This document shows, in pieces, positions 42,365-50,164 of a DNA stretch of 64,000 nt (positions are counted from its first letter, which is position 1; each line of letters opens with the position of its first letter). This DNA is from Propionibacteriaceae bacterium UBA6122. GTDB taxonomy: Bacteria > Actinomycetota > Actinomycetes > Propionibacteriales > Propionibacteriaceae. The position numbers and the translations under genes are program-made. The DNA lies in contig DIVW01000011.1 in assembly GCA_002428365.1 (NCBI GenBank), forward strand, positions 80,903 through 144,902, in the 5' to 3' direction. The notes below the pieces were generated by a model that did no database searches, was not told the DNA's origin, and was given only the letters and a program-made list of their open reading frames with translations.

Positions 42365-42390
42365 CTGAGAGATTTGGTCAAGTTTCTCAG
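42365..42390 (-). promoter_or_regulatory. Putative promoter/operator of rpfB
   Basis: On the minus strand CTGAGA ... TCTCAG forms an inverted repeat flanking TTGACC (complement of 42376-42381), a good -35 hexamer. A regulator bound here would block the promoter. A -10 is not obvious. Confidence 0.4.
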
Positions 42391-42434
42391 GAATTACCGC
42401 TTGGCGCGTCGCTCGCCGCCGGCCCCGAAAACAC

Positions 42435-42465
42435 GAACGCGCCGCCCGAGGTGGGCGGCGCGTTC
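42435..42465 (-). terminator. Terminator after superoxide dismutase gene
   Basis: A 13-bp perfect GC-rich stem (42435-42447 with 42453-42465), loop GAGGT, is followed on the minus strand by GTGTTTTCGG. It starts 10 bp after the sodA stop. Confidence 0.8.
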
Positions 42466-42474
42466 AGCGGGATT

Positions 42475-43083
42475 TCAGAAGATGTCGACAGCCTTCGCCT
42501 TGGCCAGGCGCTCGGCCACGTCGGCCCAGTTGACCACATTCCACCAGGCCTTCACGTAGTCGGCCTTCACGTTCTTGTACTGCAGGTAGAAGGCGTGCTC
42601 CCACATGTCGAGCTGGAGTACCGGCAACTGGCCGACCGGCAGGTTGTTCTGCTGGTCGTAGAGCTGGTTGATGTTCAGCCGCTTGCCGAACGTGTCCCAA
42701 ACCAGCATCGCCCAACCTGAACCCTGCAGCGAGTTGGCGGCAGCCTCGAACTGGCCGGTGAAGCCGGCAAAGGTGCCGAAGTACTCGTCAATGGCACTGG
42801 CCACTTCGCCGGTGGGCGCACCGCCGCCGTTGGGTGACATGTTCTTCCAGAAGACCGAGTGGTTGATGTGACCGCCGAGGTGGAAGGCCAGGTCCTTCTC
42901 CAGCTTCGGGATCGCGGCGAAGTCGGCCTTCTCGCGGGCCTCAGCCAGCTTCTCCTGAGCGGTGTTGGCGCCGGCAACGTAGGCGGCGTGGTGCTTGGAG
43001 TGGTGCAGTTCCATGATCTCGCCTGAAATCGCGGGGGCCAGGTCGCCGTAGTCGTAGTCGAGAGCGGGCAGCGTGTAAGCCAT
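42475..43083 (-). CDS. sodA: Fe/Mn superoxide dismutase
   Basis: ATG 43083 gives 202 residues beginning MAYTLPALDYDYGDLAPAIS. Metal ligands are visible: His in ELHHSKHHAAYV, His in GGHINHSVFWKNM, and Asp/His in DMWEHAFYLQYKN. It disproportionates superoxide. GGGAPTGEV and the overall sequence do not settle Fe versus Mn. Monocistronic with its own terminator. Confidence 0.96.
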   Translation of the reverse strand: MAYTLPALDYDYGDLAPAISGEIMELHHSKHHAAYVAGANTAQEKLAEAREKADFAAIPKLEKDLAFHLGGHINHSVFWKNMSPNGGGAPTGEVASAIDEYFGTFAGFTGQFEAAANSLQGSGWAMLVWDTFGKRLNINQLYDQQNNLPVGQLPVLQLDMWEHAFYLQYKNVKADYVKAWWNVVNWADVAERLAKAKAVDIF

Positions 43084-43153
43084 GTGGGAATCCCTTCGGG
43101 GTGTGTCTGAATCGTCCAACTAATCACCTACCCCAACCGGCGGCCCGGCGCCA

Positions 43154-43966
43154 CTATTCCGGCGAAGTCGGTGTGGCAATTGCTGGCGCCAGCAGTTGGG
43201 CCCGCCGTCCGGAGCGGCGGAGCAGCCGCAGCAGCGGGGCACCCAGCAAGGCGATCAGCAGCGCGTTGGTGAGCGCTCGGCCCAGATTCCAACCCATCGA
43301 GGTGGCCAGGTTGAACAACACAAACCGGTGCAGATTCGCCAGTGGGCTGGCCACCGGGTCGAAGGACAGCTGAGTGCCATCACCCAGGGCGAACGGCCAG
43401 AAGGAGAAATCCATCAACCAGCCGTAGACAAACGCTGAGACCACTCCATAGCCAGCCAGCAGGGCGAGTTCGGCCCGACCGGACGCCTTGGGCAGCAGCC
43501 CGGCGAACAGCCCAACGAAACCAGCGGCGAGCATTTGGTAGGGCAGCCATGGGCCGACCCCGGAGGTGATCAACGCCGAGGTGAACAAGGTGATCGCCCC
43601 CAGCGCGAAGCCGAAGGCTGCGCCGTAGGCCCGTCCGGCCAGAATGATCAGGAAGAAGATCAGTTCGAAGCCAGCCGTCCCTGCACTCAGCGGCCGCAAC
43701 ACCGTGCCCACTGCGGCCAGCACGCCCAACATGGCCAGGGTTTTGGCGTCCAGGCGGCCGGCGGAAAGCTCGGTGAGCACGACGGCCAGCACCAGCGGTA
43801 ACACCAGCGCGAACACCAGCGGGGCAGTCGCCGCCGACACCCCGGAGGCTGGGGTAAGGAACAGCGGCCAGCTGAACGCCACTGCGCCGATCGCCAGGGC
43901 GGTGGCCAGCGCGAGGCTGAGCCGCGCCTGCTGCATCGTGGCCAGCCCGGCTTGGCGGGTACTCAT
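43154..43966 (-). CDS. ECF transporter S component, predicted for cobalamin
   Basis: ATG 43966 overlaps the ATPase stop (ATGA). The 270-residue protein has six or more membrane helices: MQQARLSLALATALAIGAVA, VFALVLPLVLAVVLTELSAG, GFELIFFLIILAGRAYGAAF, LPYQMLAAGFVGLFAGLLPK and a C-terminal VLFNLATSMGWNLGRALTN. GRAYGAAFGFALGA resembles the helix-packing motif used to contact EcfT. It is the last gene of the riboswitch-led operon, so the substrate is inferred to be vitamin B12 or a precursor. Confidence 0.85.
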   Translation of the reverse strand: MSTRQAGLATMQQARLSLALATALAIGAVAFSWPLFLTPASGVSAATAPLVFALVLPLVLAVVLTELSAGRLDAKTLAMLGVLAAVGTVLRPLSAGTAGFELIFFLIILAGRAYGAAFGFALGAITLFTSALITSGVGPWLPYQMLAAGFVGLFAGLLPKASGRAELALLAGYGVVSAFVYGWLMDFSFWPFALGDGTQLSFDPVASPLANLHRFVLFNLATSMGWNLGRALTNALLIALLGAPLLRLLRRSGRRAQLLAPAIATPTSPE

Positions 43967-45552
43967 GCCAACCACCTGGCCACATCGGCAGGAGTCAGCA
44001 CCGCAGCCGGGGCGAACACCTTCGCCATCTGCGGGGCGTAGGCAATCGAGGACGTCAGTAGCGAGGCGGTATCGGCGTCGGCGATCAACTCACCGTCAGC
44101 CATCAGTAGGGTGCGCTCGCCGATGGTGGCGGCGAACTCCACATCATGGGTGCTCACCAGCACTGCCATGCCGTCGGCGGCCAGGGAACTGATGATGGCG
44201 GCCAGTTCGGCTTTGGCCTGATAGTCCAACCCCCGGGTCGGCTCGTCCAGCAGTAGCACCGGCGGGGCGGCGCTCAGCTGAATGGCCAGGACCAAGCTGA
44301 GCTGCTGGCCCTCGGAAAGATCCCGCGGATCACGCTCCGGCTCCACCAGGACCCCAAGTCGAGCCAGCAGGGCTGCGGTGGTGCCGGGTGGCACCGCGCT
44401 GTCGCGGTCGGCCAGGTCGCACTCAGCGCCAACGGAGGGCAGATAGAGCAGGTCGGCGGCGGTCTGCGGCACCAGGGTCACCACCCGCCGCGCCTGGGCG
44501 GGGGAGAGCGTGTGGGGGTCGAGGCCATCGACGCTCACCTCACCGGCCCGGCTGAGTGCCCCCTGCAACGCCCACAGCAGCGACGACTTGCCCGAACCGT
44601 TGCGGCCAAGCAGCGTGGTGACGCTACCTCGGTGCAGTCGCAGATCAACCTTGTTCACTGCCACCAGTTCGCCGTAACGCACCTCGATCCCGGTGGCGAC
44701 CAGAGCCGGGTCGCCGACGGGTTTAGGGGCCAACGGTGGCGGCGAGGGCAGCAATCCTTCGGCAAGGGCGCGGCGGCGAGCTTCACGGACGCTCAGCGGC
44801 ACTCGCTCCCAGCCCAGGGTGCGAGCCAGGGCAGCCAGCGGTGGGGTGATGTTGGCTCGGGCCAGCACTTCGGCTGGCGCCCCAGCCACCACCTGGCCGT
44901 CGCCGGGCAGCCACAGCATCGAATCGGCGGCGTGCATCACCCGTTCCAGTCGATGCTCGGCCAACACCACCGTCAGGCCGACCTCATGCACCAAGGTGGT
45001 GATCGCAGCCAACACGTCGGCCGCCGCGGTTGGATCTAGGGCGGAGGTTGGCTCGTCCAACACCAACACTTCCGGTCGGGCCGCCAGTACCGCGGCGATG
45101 GCCACCCGCTGCTGCTGCCCCCCAGAAAGCTCGATCAGCGCCCGGTTGCGCAGTTCGGCGATGCCGAGCAGATCGAGGGTCTCCTCGACCCGCTTGCGCA
45201 TGGCGACCGGGTCGATGCCGAGTTGCTCCATGCCGTAGGCGACCTCTTCGGTGACCGTGTCGGTGACGAAGCCGCGCACCGGGTCCTGGCCGACATAGCC
45301 GACCACTTCGGCCAGATCGCGGGGACGGAAGTGCGCGGTGTCGCGGCCGTCGACCAGCACCCGTCCGGCCAGCGTGCCGCCGGTGAAGTGCGGCACCAGG
45401 CCGTTGATGGCACCAAGCAGGGTGGACTTGCCCGAGCCAGTGGGGCCGATCACCAGGCACAAATCACCCTCAGCCACCTCGAAGCTGGCCCGATCGAGCA
45501 CCGGACGGACGGCGTCGGGGTAGCCGAAACTGACCTGTTCGAAGGTGATCAC
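43963..45552 (-). CDS. Fused double ABC ATPase of ECF transporter (EcfA1-A2)
   Basis: GTG 45552 overlaps the EcfT stop (GTGA). The 529 residues contain two complete ATPase cassettes: Walker A IGPTGSGKSTLLGAINGL with signature LSGGQQQRVAIA, LDEPTSALD and AEHRLE; then GRNGSGKSSLLWALQG with a degenerate signature LSEGQQLSLVLA, LLLDEPTRGLDYQ and STHDVEF. The two halves form the energising dimer that drives substrate-loaded S-component toppling. Confidence 0.93.
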   Translation of the reverse strand: MITFEQVSFGYPDAVRPVLDRASFEVAEGDLCLVIGPTGSGKSTLLGAINGLVPHFTGGTLAGRVLVDGRDTAHFRPRDLAEVVGYVGQDPVRGFVTDTVTEEVAYGMEQLGIDPVAMRKRVEETLDLLGIAELRNRALIELSGGQQQRVAIAAVLAARPEVLVLDEPTSALDPTAAADVLAAITTLVHEVGLTVVLAEHRLERVMHAADSMLWLPGDGQVVAGAPAEVLARANITPPLAALARTLGWERVPLSVREARRRALAEGLLPSPPPLAPKPVGDPALVATGIEVRYGELVAVNKVDLRLHRGSVTTLLGRNGSGKSSLLWALQGALSRAGEVSVDGLDPHTLSPAQARRVVTLVPQTAADLLYLPSVGAECDLADRDSAVPPGTTAALLARLGVLVEPERDPRDLSEGQQLSLVLAIQLSAAPPVLLLDEPTRGLDYQAKAELAAIISSLAADGMAVLVSTHDVEFAATIGERTLLMADGELIADADTASLLTSSIAYAPQMAKVFAPAAVLTPADVARWLA

Positions 45553-46715
45553 GGCCGAGCCACTTCGGCCTGAGGGCGAAGGCTGCGAATCCGGACATCG
45601 GTTCGGGCGGCGTCGGGCACCCGGGAGCGGATCGGTCGGGTGAGGGGCAGTGGCGCGAGCACGGCAGCCACGACCAGCAGCGCTGCCAACGACAACTGCG
45701 GCCAGACCAGGGGATCGGTGCTTGGGAAGAACACTTCTGGCTGGAGGAGCGCAGCCAACCCCGGGCTGAGGGCGTCCTGAGCGCCGATCAACACCAGGGC
45801 AGCGGCCAGCAGCCCGGTGCTCAGCACCAGGGTGTCGCGTCCGGTCCAGGCAAGTGGCCGGTAGCGGGTGACGGCCAGGCGGCGTCCGGCCCGGCGAAGA
45901 CCCCAACCGGTGCCGATCAGGCCGAGTACCAACAAGGCGCCGGCGGCCAACCCCAGATCGGTGCTCAGCAGCAGGAAGCCCCCGAGGGTGGCTGCCATAG
46001 CTGAAGCGAGCATGACGGCCAGTGCGCCATTTGCTGGCGGGCCGCTGGTGCGGGCAAAGCCGCGGGCCTCCATGCCAGCGGCCAGCGACATGGAGCGGTC
46101 AATGGCATCGGCCAACACCGACAACGCGATCGGGCCGAGAGCCCGCAGCCCGCCATTGGCATCGCCTCGTAGCCGCCGGGCCCGCCGGACCCGCTGACCG
46201 CTCTCGATCAACTGCGGGGCGACATTGAGGGCCACCACCACCGCCACCGAGGCCTCATAGAGCGCGGCTGGCACCGAGCGCAGCGCCTGCCGGGGGCTGG
46301 CCAGGGAATTGGCCGCGCCGATGCAAAGCAACATCACTGCTAGTCGTAGCCCGTCATAGACGGTGGCGGTCAGTGCCTCGGCCGTCACCGGCCCGCCCAA
46401 CCTGATCCCGGCCGCCCAGGCGGGCAGCGGCAGCTCCGGCAGGGCGAAGAGAACGATTTCGCCGGTCTGGGCGCCGATGAGGATCTGAAAGAACATCCGC
46501 GAGGCGATCACGAACGCCGCGAGCACCAGGTAGGCCCGCACTGAGCGCGCCCAGGGCGCCGCCGATCGCCTGGCGAGGACGACCACGACCATGGCCAGGG
46601 CCACCAGGGCGAGCAGCAACGGATTGGTGGTGCCACTGACGGCGATCCCGATTCCGATCGCCCAGCCCCACCAAGCCAGCGGGTGCAGTGATCTCAGCGT
46701 GTTCGTCCTTTCCAC
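45549..46715 (-). CDS. ECF transporter transmembrane component EcfT
   Basis: The start is uncertain: GTG 46715 is chosen, and TTG 46724 or GTG 46721 lie just upstream; all overlap the preceding gene. The protein has membrane helices in both halves and the two cytoplasmic coupling-helix motifs with Ala-Arg-Gly/Ala-Arg character: MEARGFARTSGPPANG and, more N-terminal, RRARRLRGDANG. It scaffolds the ATPases and S component. Adjacent genes and 4-nt overlaps show that the set is expressed as one unit. Confidence 0.85.
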   Translation of the reverse strand: MERTNTLRSLHPLAWWGWAIGIGIAVSGTTNPLLLALVALAMVVVVLARRSAAPWARSVRAYLVLAAFVIASRMFFQILIGAQTGEIVLFALPELPLPAWAAGIRLGGPVTAEALTATVYDGLRLAVMLLCIGAANSLASPRQALRSVPAALYEASVAVVVALNVAPQLIESGQRVRRARRLRGDANGGLRALGPIALSVLADAIDRSMSLAAGMEARGFARTSGPPANGALAVMLASAMAATLGGFLLLSTDLGLAAGALLVLGLIGTGWGLRRAGRRLAVTRYRPLAWTGRDTLVLSTGLLAAALVLIGAQDALSPGLAALLQPEVFFPSTDPLVWPQLSLAALLVVAAVLAPLPLTRPIRSRVPDAARTDVRIRSLRPQAEVARP

Positions 46716-47413
46716 AGCCACCAAGCGCCAGCGCCGGCACCACCGGCGGCGATGACTGTTGCGGTAACGATTAGTGGCAGCGCGGAGCCGGCGTCGGTCG
46801 GGGGTGGCTCGACACTGCTGGCCGGGGGCGTCACGGTCTCAGCCGGGGTGGGCGTGACGATGGGCGTCGCGGTGCCGGAGGGCGTCTTGTTAGGGCTGGC
46901 CGAGGGCTTAGCAGTCGTCGAGGCAGTTGGTTTCGCCGAGGACGGCTTCGGTTTGGCTACCGGGTTGACTGGTGGCTTGGCGCCGGGCGCCGAGGCGCTG
47001 CCGCTGATGCTGACGTAGTGCCAGCCTTCGGCGTTGCCCTTCTTTGGGTGGTAGGCGCTGGGGCCAAGGTTGGCATAGCTCCAGCCGGAGTAGCTGCCGT
47101 CGGCTTTGCGGGTGGCCTGCCAGTAGGACCAGTAGTGCTTGTAGACGTCAGGCTTGCTGGGTTTGCCCGCCACTTTTACCACCATGCCGTTTTCGAGGCT
47201 GGCGCCGAAGGTCGCCTTGAGGGCCGCGGTGCCGGTGGCATAGCTGGTCGCGCATTTGGTTGTCGTGCCGCCGCCCAAGGAGCCGTAGTCGACCACCACC
47301 CAGACGCCGTCGCAGGCGGCGTAGGTGGTCTCAGCCTGGGCTGGGGCTGCGGCCCCAGCCCAGCCGAGGGTGAGGACGGCAACAGCCAGCGAGATCAGCA
47401 GGCGCCGGATCAT
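46694..47413 (-). CDS. Membrane-anchored paralogue of the Cys-paired B12-operon domain
   Basis: The 239-residue exported protein has a signal peptide (MIRRLLISLAVAVLTLGWAG), then the shared domain with CDGVWVVVDYGSLGGG and KCATSYATGTAALKATF (residues ~34-130). A long Pro/Ser/Thr linker and one C-terminal membrane helix with a short basic tail (AGAWWLWKGRTR) follow. It is the smallest of three paralogues and may hand ligand from the wall to the adjacent ECF complex. Overlaps the next upstream gene by ATGA. Confidence 0.8.
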   Translation of the reverse strand: MIRRLLISLAVAVLTLGWAGAAAPAQAETTYAACDGVWVVVDYGSLGGGTTTKCATSYATGTAALKATFGASLENGMVVKVAGKPSKPDVYKHYWSYWQATRKADGSYSGWSYANLGPSAYHPKKGNAEGWHYVSISGSASAPGAKPPVNPVAKPKPSSAKPTASTTAKPSASPNKTPSGTATPIVTPTPAETVTPPASSVEPPPTDAGSALPLIVTATVIAAGGAGAGAWWLWKGRTR

Positions 47414-48150
47414 TTGCGCCGTACTTTCTTGGTTGCCGGGGAGGTAGCGACGACGGTTTGCAGCTTCGTGCCGCTGGCAGTGACCCGGACCCGGATCTTC
47501 TTTCCGCGGTCAGCTTTGGTCAGCGTGTAGCTGGCCTTGGTTGCCTTCTTGATCGCCGTGTTGCCGCGGTACCACTGGTAGCTGAACTTCGGAGTCGGGC
47601 TCCAAGTGCCCACCTTCGCCGTCAGCTTCTTGCCTACCTTCGCGGTGCCGCTGACCTTGACCGCACCTTTCTTGGCGTAGCCGAGTGGGGGCTGGCGGAA
47701 GCTGGCCGTGGTGGCGTAAGGGCCGTAGTGCCAGCCCTCGACGGAGCCTGGCTTCGGGTCGTAGTTCGATGCGCCGTCTGCGGAGGACGTCCACGCACTC
47801 CAAGTGCCATCAGCCTTGGGCGTGGCGTGCCAGTAGCCCCAGTAGTTGGCGTAGGTGGCGTCCAGGGTTTCGGGAAATCCGTTGATCCGGTCCACGAACT
47901 CGCCGTAGGAGCCGGTGGTGGTCTCCAGGCTGAATCCGGCGCTCTTCAGCGCCTCCAGTCCGGTGGAGTGTTTGGTGGCGCAGCGCACCGAAACATCGCT
48001 GCCGCCGCGATCCACCACCACCCAGACTCCGGCGCAGGACGTCACAGAGGCGGGCAGCGAGGTGACGGTGGCCTGGGCCGGGGCCGCCGGCAGGGCAGCG
48101 GCCAGTAGGCCCGCGCTGAGGGTGGCGACAATCCAGTTGCGGATCCTCAT
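47410..48150 (-). CDS. Secreted Cys-paired domain protein with Ig-like C-terminus
   Basis: The 246-residue product has a signal peptide (MRIRNWIVATLSAGLLAAAL), the shared domain (SCAGVWVVVDRGGSDVSVRC ... STGLEALKSAGFSL ... GYWHATPKADGTWSAW ... VEGWHYG) and a C-terminal beta-sandwich-like module (VGKKLTAKVGTWSPTPKFSY, QWYRGNTAIKKATKASYTL) like repeats in other wall-binding actinobacterial proteins. No membrane anchor or sorting signal, so it is probably attached through this module or released. Confidence 0.8.
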   Translation of the reverse strand: MRIRNWIVATLSAGLLAAALPAAPAQATVTSLPASVTSCAGVWVVVDRGGSDVSVRCATKHSTGLEALKSAGFSLETTTGSYGEFVDRINGFPETLDATYANYWGYWHATPKADGTWSAWTSSADGASNYDPKPGSVEGWHYGPYATTASFRQPPLGYAKKGAVKVSGTAKVGKKLTAKVGTWSPTPKFSYQWYRGNTAIKKATKASYTLTKADRGKKIRVRVTASGTKLQTVVATSPATKKVRRK

Positions 48151-49655
48151 CGGCGTGCCTGAGCGTGCTTGGGGCGGTAGTGCTCGTTGCGGGCCAACAT
48201 CAGGACGGCACCCAGGGCCACCAGCCCGACCCCCGCAGCCCCGAGCGGCCAGGAGGCCAGACCGGTATTGGCCAGCGTGTCGCCAGGATCGGTCTCGGTG
48301 TCATCGCTGATCGCGCAGGTGTCCAGCGGTGCCGAGATGCTGGCGTAGCTGGTGCCGTTGAGCAGGAACATCGCCGATGCGGTGGCCAATTGATTGGCTG
48401 ACTTGCCGTCGAGGGTGTTGGCGAAGGCGCCATTGCTGAGTTGCTGGGTGCCCAGCCAGGTCAGCGAATCGGCCACGCTGACGCCGTGCAGCTTCAATGC
48501 CGAAGCGAGCAGTGAAGTGCTGTCGACCGGGGAGTAGTTCGCCCAGTAACCGGCGGCCTTCTTGGCCCCGGCTGCCCAGGTGGTCGCCTTGGTCACCGCG
48601 GCTGTGGTGTCGGCGGTGGGGGTGATTACCTGATCTGACAACGCAATCAGGGCCAACGCGGTGGAGTCGGGATCGGCCGAGGTGCCGAAACCCCACGCAC
48701 CGCTGGCCAGCTGCTTGCCGAGTAGGTAGTCCACCATTTTCGCGCTGGGGGCGCTGCCCGCGCGCTTGAGCCCGATCATGGCCAGCGCCTGGCCGAAGGC
48801 GAAGTCGTCGGCCGAGCCGAGTTGGCCGTCGGCTCCGGCTCCGGTGAGGATCCGGTCAGCCAGATTCACCCCCGCGAAGTTGGTCGGGTCGTCTCCGACC
48901 GCCGAGGCGAAGATGGCCAGCTTCGCGGCGGCGTAGCTGCTGGTTTTGGAGTAGTCGTCAGCCTGGCTGCGCAAGTAGTCGCGAATCGGCTTCAACTTGG
49001 TGGCATAGGTGCACTCACTGGTGGCCAGGCCCAGGCCAACGTCCAGGGCGCTGCCGGCGGAGCCCCAACTGCTGGGGGTGCTGGCGGCCAACCACTTTCC
49101 GGCCTTGCCAGCAGCGCTGGACGGTGCCGTTGAAGCGCTGGGCGTGGCCGAAGCCGAGGCGCTGGGGCTCGGGCTCGGGCTGGTGCTGGCACTGACCGGC
49201 ACTGACGTTAGCTCCGGCCCGGGCGCCGGCCAGGCTGCGGAGAAGGAGGTCAACCGGAAGCCGGAGACCTTCTTCGGGTCGGGGGTGTCCGCGCCGATAC
49301 CGGCACCTGCGGCCCAGTCGCCAAGGCTGCCATCAGCCTTGATTTCGGCGCTGGCCTGATACCAGTAGTACGGATCGCCGATCGTGGGTTTGCCCTCGAT
49401 TTGATCCAGGGACAGGCCCCAGGCCGAATCGCTGGTGACGGCGGTGAATCCGGCGCTTTCGAGCAGTTTCACCCCGGTGTCGTAGGTGGTGGCGCAGCCC
49501 AGGGTCGGCGCAGTGGAGTCGTCGTATTGGACGGCAACCCACACCCCCGCGCACGATGTCGGCGCGGTTGGCGCGGCGATGGCCGGCAACGCGATTAGAG
49601 AGACGAGCGCAGCTGTAGTCCCGACAGCCAACGCCCGGAAGAAGTTTGTGGTCAT
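48147..49655 (-). CDS. Cell-wall protein: Cys-paired domain plus transcobalamin-like alpha barrel
   Basis: ATG 49655 has AAAGGA six bases upstream. The 502-residue precursor has a signal peptide (~1-28) and an N-terminal copy of the shared domain (SCAGVWVAVQYDD ... GCATTYDTGVKLLESAGF, residues ~34-140). A Ser/Ala/Pro linker precedes a ~270-residue helical region with prenyltransferase/terpenoid-cyclase-type repeats (QLASGAWGFGTSADPDSTAL, WLGTQQLSNGAFANTLDGKS), as in intrinsic factor and transcobalamin. It ends LANTGLASWPLGAAGVGLVA plus basic tail, a sortase-type sorting signal. Confidence 0.85.
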   Translation of the reverse strand: MTTNFFRALAVGTTAALVSLIALPAIAAPTAPTSCAGVWVAVQYDDSTAPTLGCATTYDTGVKLLESAGFTAVTSDSAWGLSLDQIEGKPTIGDPYYWYQASAEIKADGSLGDWAAGAGIGADTPDPKKVSGFRLTSFSAAWPAPGPELTSVPVSASTSPSPSPSASASATPSASTAPSSAAGKAGKWLAASTPSSWGSAGSALDVGLGLATSECTYATKLKPIRDYLRSQADDYSKTSSYAAAKLAIFASAVGDDPTNFAGVNLADRILTGAGADGQLGSADDFAFGQALAMIGLKRAGSAPSAKMVDYLLGKQLASGAWGFGTSADPDSTALALIALSDQVITPTADTTAAVTKATTWAAGAKKAAGYWANYSPVDSTSLLASALKLHGVSVADSLTWLGTQQLSNGAFANTLDGKSANQLATASAMFLLNGTSYASISAPLDTCAISDDTETDPGDTLANTGLASWPLGAAGVGLVALGAVLMLARNEHYRPKHAQARR

Positions 49656-49679
49656 TCCGGTCCTTTCGCGCGAGGCGCC

Positions 49680-49835
49680 GGACCGGTGAACTACCGGCTC
49701 ATCCCGCATGCCTCGACGGTTTCATTGAGCCCAAAACCAGGCAGGCATTCCGACTTAGGCCAAGAGGCTTCACGGTTGCGGGTCAGTCCCGGATTCTCAC
49801 CGGGTTCCCCTGCACAGTTTGGTGGCCACACCATA
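49680..49835 (-). ncRNA. Cobalamin riboswitch
   Basis: On the minus strand the conserved core is present in order: GGGGAACCCGGTGAGAATCC (49809-49790), GGGACTGACCCGCAACCGTGA (49789-49770 region), and the B12-box equivalent AGTCGGAATGCCTGCC (49755-49740). A -10-like TATGGT is at 49835-49830. The element ends close to the first gene of the operon. Downstream, GGACCG/CGGTCC pairing (49680-49685 with 49658-49663) hides the AAAGGA ribosome site, so control is probably on translation. Confidence 0.9.
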
Positions 49836-49868
49836 TCCCACCGGGGACGGCCGCCAGCCCGCGTCCCT
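49836..49868. other. No gene; approach to the B12 operon promoter
   Basis: GC-rich spacer without an ORF or a recognisable motif, between the riboswitch and the tandem repeats. Together with the riboswitch and the repeats it makes up the only gene-free stretch above 300 bp in the window (49656-50164). Confidence 0.5.
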
Positions 49869-49913
49869 CAGTTCCATGGGCTGCGTCCTGCAGTTCCCTG
49901 GGCTGCGTTCGTT
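49869..49913 (+). repeat. Two tandem ~22-bp repeats
   Basis: CAGTTCC-A/C-TGGGCTGCGT units at 49869-49890 and 49891-49913 are followed by a third CAGTTCCCTGAG at 49914 that opens the larger repeat. The array suggests local slippage duplication in the region upstream of the B12 operon. Confidence 0.6.
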
Positions 49914-50110
49914 CAGTTCCCTGAGCTCGTCGAAGGGTCCTGCAGGGGCTTCGACGGGCTCAGCCAACTGGGTGCGGGCTCAGCTATCTGGGTGCGGGCT
50001 CGGCCATCTGATCTGTGTTCCTTTCAGTTCCCTGAGCTTGTCGAAGGGTCACCCACTGCAGGGGCTTCGACGGGATCAGCCAACTGGGTGCGAGCTCAGC
50101 TATCTGGGCG
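49914..50110. repeat. 111-bp-period tandem repeat with internal inverted arms
   Basis: Two copies begin with CAGTTCCCTGAGC at 49914 and 50025. Each contains left arm CTGAGC-N2-GTCGAAG, the spacer CTGCAGGGG, right arm CTTCGACGG-N-TCAG, then CAACTGGGTGCG and CTCAGCTATCTGGG. Arms within a copy pair at 14 of 15 positions. The same left arm occurs at 35225-35239. Confidence 0.7.
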
Positions 50111-50114
50111 GTGG

Positions 50115-50157
50115 ACGCAAACGAGGGCCAGCACCCGGTGCTGGCCCTCGTTTGCGT
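50115..50157 (-). terminator. 21-bp stem after the 22-residue-repeat gene
   Basis: Bases 50115-50135 pair perfectly with 50137-50157 around a single base. It starts 8 bp past the stop of the minus-strand gene. No T tract follows, but the stem is the longest perfect one in the window. Confidence 0.65.
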
Positions 50158-50164
50158 TGAAGAA

